A stretch of DNA of 64,000 nucleotides from Sphingobacterium corticibacter (GCF_003076635.1 NZ_QDKG01000001.1:372001-436000), one strand, 5' to 3'; shown: positions 20,059 through 28,875, counted from the first letter of the stretch. Numbers and translations: made by a program. Notes: generated by a model not told the origin, from the letters alone.

Positions 20059-21159
20059 TTATCCCTTTACCATCGCAATAAAGTCATCAAATAGATAACG
20101 AGAATCGTGTGGGCCAGGAGAAGATTCTGGGTGATATTGCACCGAGAATGCTTTTTTGCCTTTTACGCGAATACCTTCGATCGAATTGTCATTCAGGTTG
20201 ATGTGCGTAACTTCTACCGCATCGGATTTTTCGATATCTTCACGAACCACACCAAAACCATGATTTTGAGAAGTAATCTCACATTTATCAGCAATAATGT
20301 TTTTTACCGGGTGATTGATACCACGGTGTCCGTTGTGCATTTTCTCGGTACGGATATCATTTGCTAATGCCAAAATCTGATGACCTAAGCAGATTCCAAA
20401 CATAGGTTTGTCTTCTGCTAAAATTTCTTTCACCGTATTGATCGCGTAATCCATCGCCGCAGGATCGCCAGGACCGTTCGAGATGAAATAGCCGTCAGCA
20501 CCCCATGCTTCCATTTCTTGGAAAGAAGTTTTTGCAGGGAATACTTTTGCATATACTTGTCGCGCATCAAAGTTGCGCAATATATTTTTCTTAATGCCTA
20601 GATCCAACACTGCGATACGTGTAGAAGCATCTTCATCCCCGTAGTAGTAAGGCTCTTGTGTAGTGACGTGGGATGACAATTCCAAACCAGCCATTGATGG
20701 CACATCTTTCAATTGTTTTACAAGCGCATCAACATCCAGATTCTCCGAAGAGATAATCGCATTCATCGCACCTTTGTCGCGAATGTAGCGTACTAGTGAG
20801 CGTGTATCGATATCTGAAATACCGACAAGGTTCTCTTCCTCAAAGTAGTTTTGGATAGAGCCATCCGCCATTTTGCGGCTGTAGTTTACATTATAGTTTT
20901 TACACACCAAGCCCGCAATCTGGATTTTTTTAGATTCAGTATCATCTTCATCTACTCCATAATTACCAATATGTGCATTCGTCGTTACCATGATTTGCGC
21001 ATAGTAAGAAGGGTCTGTAAAAATCTCTTGGTACCCAGTAGTACCCGTGTTAAAACAGATCTCGCCAGTTGTAGTTCCGATTTTTCCTGCTGCTTTTCCA
21101 TGAAAAGCCGTGCCATCTTCGAGTACTAATACCGCGGGTAATTTGCTGTAGTTGGTCAT
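20059..21159 (-). CDS. carA: Carbamoyl-phosphate synthase small (glutaminase) subunit
   Basis: Hydrolyses glutamine and passes ammonia to CarB for carbamoyl phosphate, feeding pyrimidine and arginine synthesis in the cytoplasm. N-terminal CPSase_sm domain about 1-150 (VLVLEDGTAFHG, NTGTTGYQEIFTDPSY), then class I glutamine amidotransferase about 190-360 with FISNGPGDP, nucleophile Cys257 in GICLGHQ, and catalytic His-Glu in YHPESSPGPHD. At 366 residues it is full length. No carB is adjacent: carA stands alone between a terminator and the trehalose genes. Its roughly 165-nt leader holds a small ORF and an intrinsic terminator, suggesting attenuation. Confidence 0.97.
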   Translation of the reverse strand: MTNYSKLPAVLVLEDGTAFHGKAAGKIGTTTGEICFNTGTTGYQEIFTDPSYYAQIMVTTNAHIGNYGVDEDDTESKKIQIAGLVCKNYNVNYSRKMADGSIQNYFEEENLVGISDIDTRSLVRYIRDKGAMNAIISSENLDVDALVKQLKDVPSMAGLELSSHVTTQEPYYYGDEDASTRIAVLDLGIKKNILRNFDARQVYAKVFPAKTSFQEMEAWGADGYFISNGPGDPAAMDYAINTVKEILAEDKPMFGICLGHQILALANDIRTEKMHNGHRGINHPVKNIIADKCEITSQNHGFGVVREDIEKSDAVEVTHINLNDNSIEGIRVKGKKAFSVQYHPESSPGPHDSRYLFDDFIAMVKG

Positions 21160-21227
21160 TGTTGTATAAAATAACGATTGTTAAACACTATCTAGATTAT
21201 CCTTCTCTATTCTTGGCCTATATACAT

Positions 21228-21247
21228 AAAAAAAGCCCAAACGGGCT
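21228..21247 (-). terminator. Intrinsic terminator (attenuator) in the carA leader
   Basis: On the - strand AGCCC-GTTT-GGGCT is followed by a run of Ts (seven counting the last stem base). It sits 5 nt after the stop of a 22-codon leader ORF and about 70 nt before the carA ATG. Since the candidate promoter lies upstream of it, it would cut the carA message: an attenuator rather than an end-of-operon terminator. The stem is short (5 bp). Confidence 0.65.
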
Positions 21248-21252
21248 GCAAA

Positions 21253-21321
21253 TTAATTTCGTATATCACCAATGAAATTCATCGGTAAAAAGGCATCAGA
21301 TAGGTAAAGATTTTCTTTCAT
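21253..21321 (-). CDS. Candidate leader peptide of carA (22 aa)
   Basis: ATG-started ORF on the - strand reading MKENLYLSDA-FLPMNFIGDIRN then TAA. It starts 11 nt after a TACTTTTG box (21333-21340) and stops 5 nt before the 5' arm of the intrinsic terminator, so a ribosome at the stop would cover the hairpin. It is not rich in Arg (one CGA) but contains a U-rich stretch, GCCTTTTTACC. This geometry resembles pyrBI-type attenuation, where a ribosome close behind a slow polymerase blocks the terminator at low UTP. The ORF and hairpin are seen directly; the mechanism is inference. Confidence 0.55.
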   Translation of the reverse strand: MKENLYLSDAFLPMNFIGDIRN

Positions 21322-21332
21322 TTTCTGGGATA

Positions 21333-21340
21333 CAAAAGTA
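21333..21340 (-). promoter_or_regulatory. Candidate -7 box for the carA transcript
   Basis: TACTTTTG on the - strand (CAAAAGTA on +), an exact TAnnTTTG match, 11 nt before the leader ATG. No TTG at the expected -33 position. Confidence 0.5.
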
Positions 21341-21382
21341 GAAATAAAAATATGAATTATAAAATATCATTTTCAATTTTTA

Positions 21383-21419
21383 GATGTATCGTCCTTCTTG
21401 ACCCAGAGGACGATACATC
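21383..21419 (-). terminator. Hairpin after the GH15 gene
   Basis: Perfect 12-bp inverted repeat GATGTATCGTCC / GGACGATACATC with a 13-nt loop, starting about 10 nt after the GH15 stop. No T run follows on either strand, so it may be a weak terminator or an mRNA 3'-end stabiliser. Confidence 0.45.
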
Positions 21420-21428
21420 ATTTTCGTA

Positions 21429-23228
21429 TTATTCCTTTTCGAAGAAAGTAGGCTGATCCAGTTTTACAGCAATGCGATAGGCCGCATTCACCAAACCTAC
21501 ATGACTGTATGCCTGAGGGAAATTGCCCCATTGGCTGCCATCAAATTCGCTAACATCCTCACTAAACAACATCAAATGATTACTGTATTGCATCAGTTTT
21601 TCGAAAATATCCTTCGCTTCGTCCACGCGACCAACACAAGCCAGTGCTTCCACGTACCAAAAGGCACACACCAAGAATGTAGATTTTGGCTTGCCAAAAT
21701 CGTCTTTATGTAGGTAGCGATAAAACAAACCATTCTCCGCTTTCAGCTCCTTTTCCAATACTTCCAAATGCTTCGCGGCTTTTTCACTAGCTGGATCCAA
21801 GTAATTCATCATAATGAGCTGCAGCGTGCTGGCGTCTAGATTTTTGCTGTCGATCGCATTCGTATACACGCCTTCTTCTGGATCAAAACATCCTTCAATA
21901 TGTTCCGCAGCACGTTTTTTGAGACGTTGCGCTTCTTCGGCAATATCATCTAGTCCGTATATTCTCGCAATCTTCAACGCAGCGGTACTACCAGCCCACT
22001 GAAATAGATTGGAATAGCAATGGCGCTGTTCGAAATTTCGAAATTCCCAGATTCCCGCATCCAATTCATCGATTGTAGCGCCGATCTTCTTCAAGATAAA
22101 AGAAGTCCATTCGCGTACATTGATCTTCAATTCGTGATTGTAGCGGCTGTCCGTTAATAGTGGCAGCAAAGCGATCAATGCTTGTCCATATACATCATTT
22201 TGTACGTGCTCGTGCGCTTGATTGCCAATTCGTACAGGCTGCTCACCCAGATAGCCATCTAGATAATCTAGCGTGCTTTCTGTTAGCTTATGTTTTCCGA
22301 AAATGCCATATAGGGGTTGCAGGCGATCTAAATCAATGTGTGTGATATTGGCGATGTACGATGCATATTTTTCCATCTCTTCGAATTGTCCAATATGACT
22401 CAGTGCCGTCAACACGTAATAGCTATCACGCAACCAACAATAGCGGTAATCCCAATTGCGGCCTGATCCCGGATGTTCCGGCAAACTAGTGGTACTGGCT
22501 GCGATGATCGCGCCTGTATCTTCGTACTGGTGTAATTTTAGCACTAGCGCGGAGCGAATGACTTCCTTTTGGTAAAAAGTAGGAATCGATGCCTTTTTAA
22601 TCCACTTTTGCCAATATTGCTGTGTGCGTTTTTGAAATTCTTCGGCTGTCCGCTCGATCGGTGCTTCAAATGCACTACCATACGTCAAAATCAGGTATAC
22701 CGTCTGGTTTAGCAGAAATGGCATTTCATTTTCAAAGAAATGACTGATCGGCATGTTGGTGGCCAAGCGCATGTGTGTATCTGCCGAATGGAATTGTACA
22801 TGATTGCTGCCTCGATCCTTTTTAAAGGTTTGCTTACCGTAGTCATAAGTTGGTTCACATGTTACACGAATTTGCGGATGGCCAGATAAAGGCTCGACTT
22901 TGCGGATCAGCATGAGCGGCTTGTAATAGCGTTCATACTGCTCGAAGCGTGGCGCAAAATCCGTGATTCGATACGAGCCATCTTCGCCAGTCACTTCAGT
23001 GCACAATACATTCGTATTATCAACGTAATACTGTTTACTTTCTACAATATCGCCCGTTGGGCGGATAGAGAATTCTCCGCCTTTTTGTTTGTCTAGTAGC
23101 GAACCAAATATGAATGAATCTTCAAAAGAAGGCCAACATAGCCAATTGACATTGGTGTCTGTGCCCACATGGGCAATGTAGGAGCAGTTACCGATGATAC
23201 CGCTGCCGTAACGATGTTTTTCCGACAT
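21429..23228 (-). CDS. Glycoside hydrolase family 15 protein (glucoamylase/trehalase-like)
   Basis: 599 residues without a signal peptide, so probably cytoplasmic. N-terminal beta-sandwich about 1-200 (YGSGIIGNCSYIAHVGTD, NWLCWPSFEDSFIFGSLLD), then an (alpha/alpha)6 domain from about 215 with the GH15 signature GSGRNWDYRYCWLRDSYY near residues 255-275. It follows the fused OtsA-OtsB gene by 30 nt in one operon, a recurring pairing. By family knowledge GH15 enzymes of this type act as alpha-glucan glucohydrolases or trehalases; beside a trehalose-synthesis gene, trehalose or maltooligosaccharide turnover is likely, but specificity cannot be read from sequence. Confidence 0.9.
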   Translation of the reverse strand: MSEKHRYGSGIIGNCSYIAHVGTDTNVNWLCWPSFEDSFIFGSLLDKQKGGEFSIRPTGDIVESKQYYVDNTNVLCTEVTGEDGSYRITDFAPRFEQYERYYKPLMLIRKVEPLSGHPQIRVTCEPTYDYGKQTFKKDRGSNHVQFHSADTHMRLATNMPISHFFENEMPFLLNQTVYLILTYGSAFEAPIERTAEEFQKRTQQYWQKWIKKASIPTFYQKEVIRSALVLKLHQYEDTGAIIAASTTSLPEHPGSGRNWDYRYCWLRDSYYVLTALSHIGQFEEMEKYASYIANITHIDLDRLQPLYGIFGKHKLTESTLDYLDGYLGEQPVRIGNQAHEHVQNDVYGQALIALLPLLTDSRYNHELKINVREWTSFILKKIGATIDELDAGIWEFRNFEQRHCYSNLFQWAGSTAALKIARIYGLDDIAEEAQRLKKRAAEHIEGCFDPEEGVYTNAIDSKNLDASTLQLIMMNYLDPASEKAAKHLEVLEKELKAENGLFYRYLHKDDFGKPKSTFLVCAFWYVEALACVGRVDEAKDIFEKLMQYSNHLMLFSEDVSEFDGSQWGNFPQAYSHVGLVNAAYRIAVKLDQPTFFEKE

Positions 23229-23258
23229 ATAAAGCTTATTCTATATCTATATAAGTTA

Positions 23259-25466
23259 TTAAGATTTCTTTTGCACTAGGCCAGCTATCGAATGCAATAA
23301 TTGAATAGCATCCTGCTGGCTATCTACGTAATATTTAGCGGCCGATTTTTTACTGCCGACCTTGACAGAGACAGCTTCTGCCGGTAGCTCATGAAACATA
23401 TCTTCATCCGTCGCGTCGTCACCCATCGCGAAGATAAAATCAGGTTGTAGTTTTTCCACTAGGCCGCTGGCGGCTTTCCCTTTATTCACCTCCGAATTTT
23501 TCACTTCGATCACCTTATCGCCATACAAAAGTTGTAGGCCGTGATGCGGAATCAGATAACGTAAACTGTCCATGAGCTCCTGTGCGCGTAATCGGCCTAA
23601 TCCGGATTGTACTTTGCGGTAATGCCATGCCATTGAGTATTCTTTTTCTTCTACGGAAGATCCGGCAGTGCGATTGGCAATTTTGTTCATAATGCGCTTT
23701 ACGGACGGCTTCCAGCGATCCGATAAGTTGGATTTACTGCGCCATTCTTCTCCAGGAAGCTTTTTCCAGACGCCATGCTCACCCACCAAAGTATAGCCTC
23801 GGTCGCCAAACCATTTTTCCAAAGTTTGATGCGGTCGCCCGCTGATGATGACTACCGTATTATTCGGATCGGATTTCAACGTATCGAGTAATTCGTATAC
23901 CTCTTCGGTCGGTGTCGCTTTGTCCGCCTCATTGTGGAAGCCGATCAAGGTGCCATCATAATCCAGAAAGAAGATTCTTTTCTGTGCGCTATGGTATCCC
24001 GCAGAGATAGCGTCGTTATTTTCGGGTTGGATTTTCCGGGCAAATTCTTTGCGCTGCTGGATTTTAATCTCCTTCATTCGCGCAAAAAATATCTCCACCC
24101 AATGGTGAATGTTAAACTTCTTGACCAAATCAAAGTTGGCCTTCATGCGGTTCAGTTTTTCCTCTTCCGACATGTGCAGTGCGAAGTGCAGGGCGTGGCT
24201 AATCTGATCAACCGAGTTGGGGTTGACATGCACGGCATCGATCAATTCCTTGGAAGCACCAGCCAATTCACTCAATACCAGCACGCCCGAGGTTTCTTCT
24301 TTGCTCGCAATATATTCTTTACTAACGAGGTTCATGCCGTCACGGATCGAGGTAATCAAGCAGACATCGGCCGCGACGTACAATGCGGATAATTCTTCGA
24401 CAGGGTAGGAGTTGTAGAAGTATGCGATTGGCGTCCAATCAGTTGAGCCATACACCGAATTGATGTTGCCCACTCGTCGGTCGATCTCATCGCGCAAACG
24501 CTTATACTGTTTCACTTTATCGCGCGAAGGTACCACCAGCATATACAACACCACTTGATCGCGCAGTTCTGGATAGTTTTTGAGTAACTCCTCAAACGCC
24601 ACGATGCGTTGTATAATTCCTTTACTATAATCTAACCGATCAATAGAAAGGATGATTTTGCGTTGTTTGAAATAAGATTTGATCTCCAGCGCTCTTTCCT
24701 TTACGCCCGCATCTTTGGACAAATTATTGAATTTGTCGAAATCAATTCCCATTGGATAGACTTCTACATACGCACTGCGTCCACGAATCTGTAGATAATT
24801 GTTGCGAATCGGAATGTTTAAAATGTGAGTACAAGCATCCAAGAAATGCTGCGCATCGTTGAAGGTATGAAAAGCAGTTAAATCTGCGCCCAGTATGCCG
24901 AGTAGCAATTCATTCCGCCAAGGAATACTTCTAAACACTTCATCCGGGGGGAAAGGAATATGCTGAAAATAGCCGATCGACAATTTTTCGTATTGCTTAC
25001 GAAGCACGTTTGGAAGCAGCATAAGCTGATAATCGTGGATCCACACCGTATCTTCGCTATCTATGTATTCACGAACGATCTGTCCAAATTTCTCATTAAC
25101 TTGTACATAGGTGTTCCAGTTATCGGTATCATATACCGCATAACTTGGACTATAATGGCAAATTGGCCAAAGCACCTCGTTGGAGAAACCTTCATAATAA
25201 CCCAGTATCTCTTCCTCGGTGAGGAATACAGGAACGAGATTGAGCGCACGCAACTCTTCCGTTATAAAAGCTTTTTCTGCTTCATCTTGGGGAATGATGC
25301 CTGGCCAACCGACCCATATATTATTTCCGGCATTATAAATGGATCCCAGACCAGTTGCCAATCCGCCTTCACTCGGGCTGATTACCAATCCATCTTCTTT
25401 TCTTTCAATCTTTACAGGCAGTCGATTCGAGACAATGATTACTTTGTTATTGTTTTTCGGATTCAT
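23259..25466 (-). CDS. otsAB: Fused trehalose-6-phosphate synthase / phosphatase
   Basis: Makes trehalose 6-phosphate from UDP-glucose and glucose 6-phosphate, then dephosphorylates it. Glycosyltransferase family 20 domain, about 1-470, with [43 protein letters not shown] and [15 protein letters not shown]; then a HAD phosphatase, about 495-730, with [19 protein letters not shown] and [13 protein letters not shown]. The ATG at 25466 ([15 protein letters not shown]) is preferred because it begins right before the conserved domain; a TTG 48 nt upstream is the alternative. First gene of a two-gene operon with the GH15 gene, divergent from the trp operon. Role: compatible-solute or stress carbohydrate. 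Confidence 0.95.
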   Translation of the reverse strand: MNPKNNNKVIIVSNRLPVKIERKEDGLVISPSEGGLATGLGSIYNAGNNIWVGWPGIIPQDEAEKAFITEELRALNLVPVFLTEEEILGYYEGFSNEVLWPICHYSPSYAVYDTDNWNTYVQVNEKFGQIVREYIDSEDTVWIHDYQLMLLPNVLRKQYEKLSIGYFQHIPFPPDEVFRSIPWRNELLLGILGADLTAFHTFNDAQHFLDACTHILNIPIRNNYLQIRGRSAYVEVYPMGIDFDKFNNLSKDAGVKERALEIKSYFKQRKIILSIDRLDYSKGIIQRIVAFEELLKNYPELRDQVVLYMLVVPSRDKVKQYKRLRDEIDRRVGNINSVYGSTDWTPIAYFYNSYPVEELSALYVAADVCLITSIRDGMNLVSKEYIASKEETSGVLVLSELAGASKELIDAVHVNPNSVDQISHALHFALHMSEEEKLNRMKANFDLVKKFNIHHWVEIFFARMKEIKIQQRKEFARKIQPENNDAISAGYHSAQKRIFFLDYDGTLIGFHNEADKATPTEEVYELLDTLKSDPNNTVVIISGRPHQTLEKWFGDRGYTLVGEHGVWKKLPGEEWRSKSNLSDRWKPSVKRIMNKIANRTAGSSVEEKEYSMAWHYRKVQSGLGRLRAQELMDSLRYLIPHHGLQLLYGDKVIEVKNSEVNKGKAASGLVEKLQPDFIFAMGDDATDEDMFHELPAEAVSVKVGSKKSAAKYYVDSQQDAIQLLHSIAGLVQKKS

Positions 25467-25636
25467 TCTTATCGTTTCGGTAATGTTGTCGACTCTCTGG
25501 GTTCGTAAACGCAATTTTCCGCGCCGAGTCTACATTTAATTCACTGCATCTATAACGTGATGATGCCTAAAATGTTTGCCCGAAACCTTTTTTTAATTTT
25601 ATTTTGCGGCCGATTAGTATTATCCACAAATAATAC

Positions 25637-25644
25637 TATATTTG
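25637..25644 (+). promoter_or_regulatory. -7 box of the trp operon
   Basis: TATATTTG matches TAnnTTTG and ends 7 nt before the ATG of the trp leader peptide, so the message would begin within a few bases of that codon. No good TTG is seen at -33. Confidence 0.55.
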
Positions 25645-25651
25645 TTTCTCT

Positions 25652-25732
25652 ATGTCGAACAATGCAACATATCAATTGTGGTGGTGGCCGGGTGCAAAAA
25701 GCGTCGGCAGGCATAACTATTGGTGTGTATAA
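25652..25732 (+). CDS. trpL: trp operon leader peptide (26 aa, WWW motif)
   Basis: ATG ORF reading MSNNATYQL-WWW-PGAKSVGRHNY-W-CV then TAA. Three consecutive TGG codons (positions 10-12) and a fourth at 24 make 4 Trp in 26 residues. It lies between the trp -7 box and a strong intrinsic terminator, with trpE next. A ribosome stalled at the TGG run (25679-25687) would leave 25701-25707 (GCGTCGG) free to pair with 25763-25769 (CCGACGC) in the left arm of the terminator, an antiterminator. This is classical ribosome-mediated trp attenuation; the elements are seen, the mechanism follows from E. coli-type systems. Confidence 0.85.
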   Translation: MSNNATYQLWWWPGAKSVGRHNYWCV

Positions 25733-25755
25733 TATAAAAGATACATCCTATTTAC

Positions 25756-25792
25756 ATGAGGCCCGACGCAAACGTCGGGCCTCATTTTGTTT
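25756..25792 (+). terminator. trp attenuator (intrinsic terminator)
   Basis: Perfect 13-bp G+C-rich stem, 25756-25768 with 25773-25785, loop CAAA, then TTTGTTT. It stands 24 nt after the leader-peptide stop and about 35 nt before trpE. Its left arm can pair alternatively with 25701-25707 in the leader ORF. Confidence 0.9.
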
Positions 25793-25826
25793 ATAAGCAA
25801 ATCATAACTTCAGAAAATGCGAATTC

Positions 25827-27230
25827 ATGTCCTATACATTTAAAACGAACTTCAAGAAGATCTTAGCCGATACCACTACGCCGGTAAGTATCTATCTACG
25901 CCTGCGTGACGTGTTTCCTAATAGCCTATTATTGGAAAGTTCGGAATATCAGAACCGCGATAACAATATCAGTTATATCTGTTGTCAGCCCATCGCTGGG
26001 ATTGTGTTGAATCAGGAAGGATTGCATATTTCGTATCCGAATAAGCCGAAAGAAAGCAAACCTATGAAAGGTCTTAATCTCAAGCAGGAAGTTTCCGCTT
26101 TTCGAGATTCCTTCCACTCGGAAGCCGTGCCCGAGGTTAATCTCATCTCCAATGGTCTGTTTGGTTATTTCTCGTTTGATGCGGTCGAGCATTATGAAGA
26201 TATCCAACTCACCACGCCGAAAGATCCAAAGCGCGATATACCACCGATGCAATACCATGTGTATAAGTATGTCATAGCGATCGATCATTTCCGGAATCAA
26301 TTATATCTTTTCGAGAATTTGTTGGAAAATGAAACATCCGATCTAGATCGGCTGGAATACATTATCCAAAATCGAAACTTTCCAGAATACGCTTTCAAAA
26401 AACAAGAGAACGAAGGTTCGAATATGACCGATGAAGAGTTTCGGGAATTGGTGCGTAAGATGAAGACGCATATCCAACGTGGCGATGTATTCCAGATTGT
26501 ACCTTCACGCGCATTTTCAGTCGGCTTTAGTGGCGATGAGTTCAATGTGTATCGCGCGTTGCGTTCGGTCAATCCATCGCCATATCTATTCTATTTTGAT
26601 TATGGCGATTTCCGAATTTTTGGTTCTTCGCCGGAGGCGCAATTGACCATTCGTAAAGACGAAGCCACCATTTATCCGATCGCAGGAACTTTCAAACGCA
26701 CGGGAGATATGGAACGCGATGAGCAGATCGCCGAACAGCTCAAACAAGATCCCAAAGAATCTGCTGAGCACGTGATGTTGGTCGATTTGGCGCGCAATGA
26801 TTTGAGCAGACACTGTACTAATGTACATGTGAAGTCTTATAAAGAAGCGCAATATTATTCGCACATTATCCACTTGGTTTCTAAAGTGACAGGTAAACTG
26901 CATGCTGGCTCTAATCCATTCGATGTGGTGGGCGATACTTTTCCGGCAGGCACCTTATCTGGCGCGCCAAAGCATATGGCTTTGACCTTGATCGATCGTT
27001 ACGAAGGTTTGCAGCGTTCATTTTATGCTGGCGCAATAGGTTACATGGGGTTCAATGGAGATTTTAATCACGCGATTATGATTCGCTCTTTTCTAAGTAA
27101 AGGCAATTTATTGCATTACCAAGCCGGTGCCGGAATTGTATTGGATTCGGATCCTGAAAGTGAATTACAAGAAGTAAATAACAAAATTGCGGCATTGCGT
27201 CGCGCATTAGATTTAGCACAAACGCTATGA
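25827..27230 (+). CDS. trpE: Anthranilate synthase component I
   Basis: Converts chorismate to anthranilate with TrpG, the first committed step to tryptophan. N-terminal domain with the LLESSE motif (residues 35-40) that forms the Trp feedback site in TrpE, then the chorismate-binding domain from about 200 with QIVPSRAFSV, GSSPEAQLTI, PIAGTFKRTGD, DLARNDLSRHC, FPAGTLSGAPK and AGAGIVLDSDPESE. At 467 residues the length is normal. PabB is the alternative, but the Trp-rich leader and the trpG-trpC neighbours settle it. Its stop overlaps the ATG of a small broken ORF (ATGA). Confidence 0.96.
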   Translation: MSYTFKTNFKKILADTTTPVSIYLRLRDVFPNSLLLESSEYQNRDNNISYICCQPIAGIVLNQEGLHISYPNKPKESKPMKGLNLKQEVSAFRDSFHSEAVPEVNLISNGLFGYFSFDAVEHYEDIQLTTPKDPKRDIPPMQYHVYKYVIAIDHFRNQLYLFENLLENETSDLDRLEYIIQNRNFPEYAFKKQENEGSNMTDEEFRELVRKMKTHIQRGDVFQIVPSRAFSVGFSGDEFNVYRALRSVNPSPYLFYFDYGDFRIFGSSPEAQLTIRKDEATIYPIAGTFKRTGDMERDEQIAEQLKQDPKESAEHVMLVDLARNDLSRHCTNVHVKSYKEAQYYSHIIHLVSKVTGKLHAGSNPFDVVGDTFPAGTLSGAPKHMALTLIDRYEGLQRSFYAGAIGYMGFNGDFNHAIMIRSFLSKGNLLHYQAGAGIVLDSDPESELQEVNNKIAALRRALDLAQTL

Positions 27231-27415
27231 TGATTAGACCACTAGAATACTGCGAACATCAAGAGCATGTGGCAGATTCGTTGCAAACCATTTAGGACAG
27301 AATAGCCGAATTAGTCGAGTTACGAAATGCCTATATCGCCAAAGCAGCCGCTTTTGCGGAAGAGATACCAACAAAAGTACATACATTAGAAACCACGTTG
27401 CCGCATGCACAATAA
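27227..27415 (+). pseudogene. Broken small ORF between trpE and trpG, chorismate-mutase-like helix
   Basis: Starts at the ATG overlapping the trpE stop (ATGA) and runs 62 codons to a TAA inside trpG, but is cut by an in-frame TAG at 27293-27295 after 22 codons. Read through, the second part is DRIAELVELRNAYIAKAAAFAEEI, which resembles the first helix of AroQ-type chorismate mutases (I-D-x-x-I-x-x-L-L-x-x-R-x-x-Y-V-x-x-A-A-x-F). The tight coupling on both sides suggests a former gene in the operon. Alternatives: a sequencing error or a non-coding spacer. The resemblance is weak and short; function is not claimed. Confidence 0.45.
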
Positions 27416-27977
27416 TAAGATACTAGTCATCGATAATTACGATTCGTTTACCTACAACTTGGTGCATTTGCTTCAAGAGCTTGGTCGGGATTACGATGTG
27501 GTGCGCAATGATAAGTTTGTTCTCGAAGATGTGGACGCGTACCACAGTTTATTATTATCTCCTGGGCCGGGAATTCCGAGCGAAGCTGGCTTATTGATGG
27601 ACGTGATCCGTCGTTATGGTGCGAGCAAACAGATTTTAGGCATTTGCTTGGGGCAGCAAGCGATTGCTGAAGTATATGGCGGTGCTTTATTCAATATGAA
27701 AAAACCATTGCATGGCGTGGCTACTGGTATTCAAGTGCTGGATTCGGAGGAACGTCTGTTTCGGGATTTTCCCGAAGGTTCGCAGATTGGTCGTTACCAT
27801 TCGTGGGCGGTAGATCGCGAAAGTTTGCCCGATTGCTTGAAAATCACTGCAGTTGACAAAGATGGAGTCATTATGGCATTGTCTCATAAAGAATACGATG
27901 TGCGCGGCATGCAATTCCATCCCGAATCGATCTTGACGGATAACGGCCGTCAATTAATTGCCAACTGGCTTTCCTAA
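27405..27977 (+). CDS. trpG: Anthranilate synthase component II (glutamine amidotransferase)
   Basis: Supplies ammonia from glutamine to TrpE. Class I amidotransferase of 190 residues: VIDNYDSFTYNLVHLLQ at the start, SPGPGIPSEAG oxyanion loop about 52-62, nucleophile Cys81 in GICLGQQAI, and FHPESILT with the catalytic His-Glu near the end. The ATG overlaps the end of the broken ORF upstream. Could also serve PabB as an amphibolic subunit, which sequence alone cannot exclude. trpC follows after 36 nt, with no trpD between. Confidence 0.96.
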   Translation: MHNNKILVIDNYDSFTYNLVHLLQELGRDYDVVRNDKFVLEDVDAYHSLLLSPGPGIPSEAGLLMDVIRRYGASKQILGICLGQQAIAEVYGGALFNMKKPLHGVATGIQVLDSEERLFRDFPEGSQIGRYHSWAVDRESLPDCLKITAVDKDGVIMALSHKEYDVRGMQFHPESILTDNGRQLIANWLS

Positions 27978-28013
27978 ATACAACAGTTTAGGAATTTATA
28001 TAGAAATTACAAC

Positions 28014-28802
28014 ATGACCATATTAGACAAAATCATAGACCGTAAAAAGGAAGAAGTTGCGGCAGCAAAATCAAAAGTAGGCGCTGCAGAACTAGAAGCC
28101 TATCCGCTGTTTGGCAGAACCTGCTATCGCTTGCGGGACTTTATCGCTAACGGCGAACATACCGGTATTATTGCCGAATACAAACGCGCATCGCCTTCCA
28201 AAGGCGTGATTAATGGAAATGTCACCGTGCAAGAAGTGGTGCAGGGATATCAGGCCGCGGGCGCTTCTGCCATATCTGTTCTCACGGATGCGGATTTCTT
28301 TCAAGGAAGTTTGGCTGATTTGACGGCTGCGCGCGAAGTGCTGCAAATTCCGCTGTTGCGTAAAGAGTTTATCATCGATCCGTATCAGATCACCGAAGCA
28401 AAAGCGTATGGCGCAGATATTATTTTGTTAATTGCTGCTTGCTTGGATGCCGACGCCATTCAATCATTATCAGCATACGCACAATCGCTCGGCTTGAGTG
28501 TGCTATTAGAAGTGCACAATGCCGAAGAATTGAGCCGTAGTTTGTTTGATACGATTGATGCCATTGGCGTGAACAACAGAAATCTGAAAGATTTCAGCGT
28601 ATCATTAGATCATTCTTATGAGTTGGCCGCACAGATTCCTGACAGCTACATTAAAGTATCTGAAAGCGGTATATCGGATCCTGCAACGATTCGCGAACTA
28701 CAGAAAGTAGGTTACACGGGGTTTCTAATCGGCGAAAACTTTATGCGTACGGATGATCCAGCAAAGTCTATTAAAGAGTTTGTGGCTGCCGTGCAAGGAT
28801 AA
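28014..28802 (+). CDS. trpC: Indole-3-glycerol-phosphate synthase
   Basis: Closes the indole ring on CdRP in tryptophan synthesis. TIM-barrel of 262 residues: KIIDRKKEEVAAAK at the N-terminus, EYKRASPSKGVI with the catalytic Lys, ISVLTDADFFQGS, PLLRKEFIIDPYQ with Lys and Glu, AIGVNNRNLKDFSV, SESGISDPATI and GFLIGENFMR for phosphate binding. Not fused to trpF. It is the last trp gene here; enolase follows with its own promoter. The lack of trpD, trpF, trpB and trpA nearby means the pathway is split in this genome. Confidence 0.96.
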   Translation: MTILDKIIDRKKEEVAAAKSKVGAAELEAYPLFGRTCYRLRDFIANGEHTGIIAEYKRASPSKGVINGNVTVQEVVQGYQAAGASAISVLTDADFFQGSLADLTAAREVLQIPLLRKEFIIDPYQITEAKAYGADIILLIAACLDADAIQSLSAYAQSLGLSVLLEVHNAEELSRSLFDTIDAIGVNNRNLKDFSVSLDHSYELAAQIPDSYIKVSESGISDPATIRELQKVGYTGFLIGENFMRTDDPAKSIKEFVAAVQG

Positions 28803-28845
28803 AGATAGGCGCCTCATTTTTATGTTGTTATCTTTTTGTTAATGC

Positions 28846-28875
28846 TTGCAGCAATATGGATAATTCCTATCTTTG
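28846..28875 (+). promoter_or_regulatory. Promoter of eno
   Basis: TTG (28846-28848), 19-bp spacer, TATCTTTG (28868-28875): the best full match in the window to the Bacteroidota -33/-7 consensus. The leader would be about 75 nt. Confidence 0.8.

Noticed and set aside
20059..28802. Horizontal transfer or genomic island
   Set aside because: No integrase, tRNA, transposase or terminal repeats; genes are core metabolism with ordinary composition.
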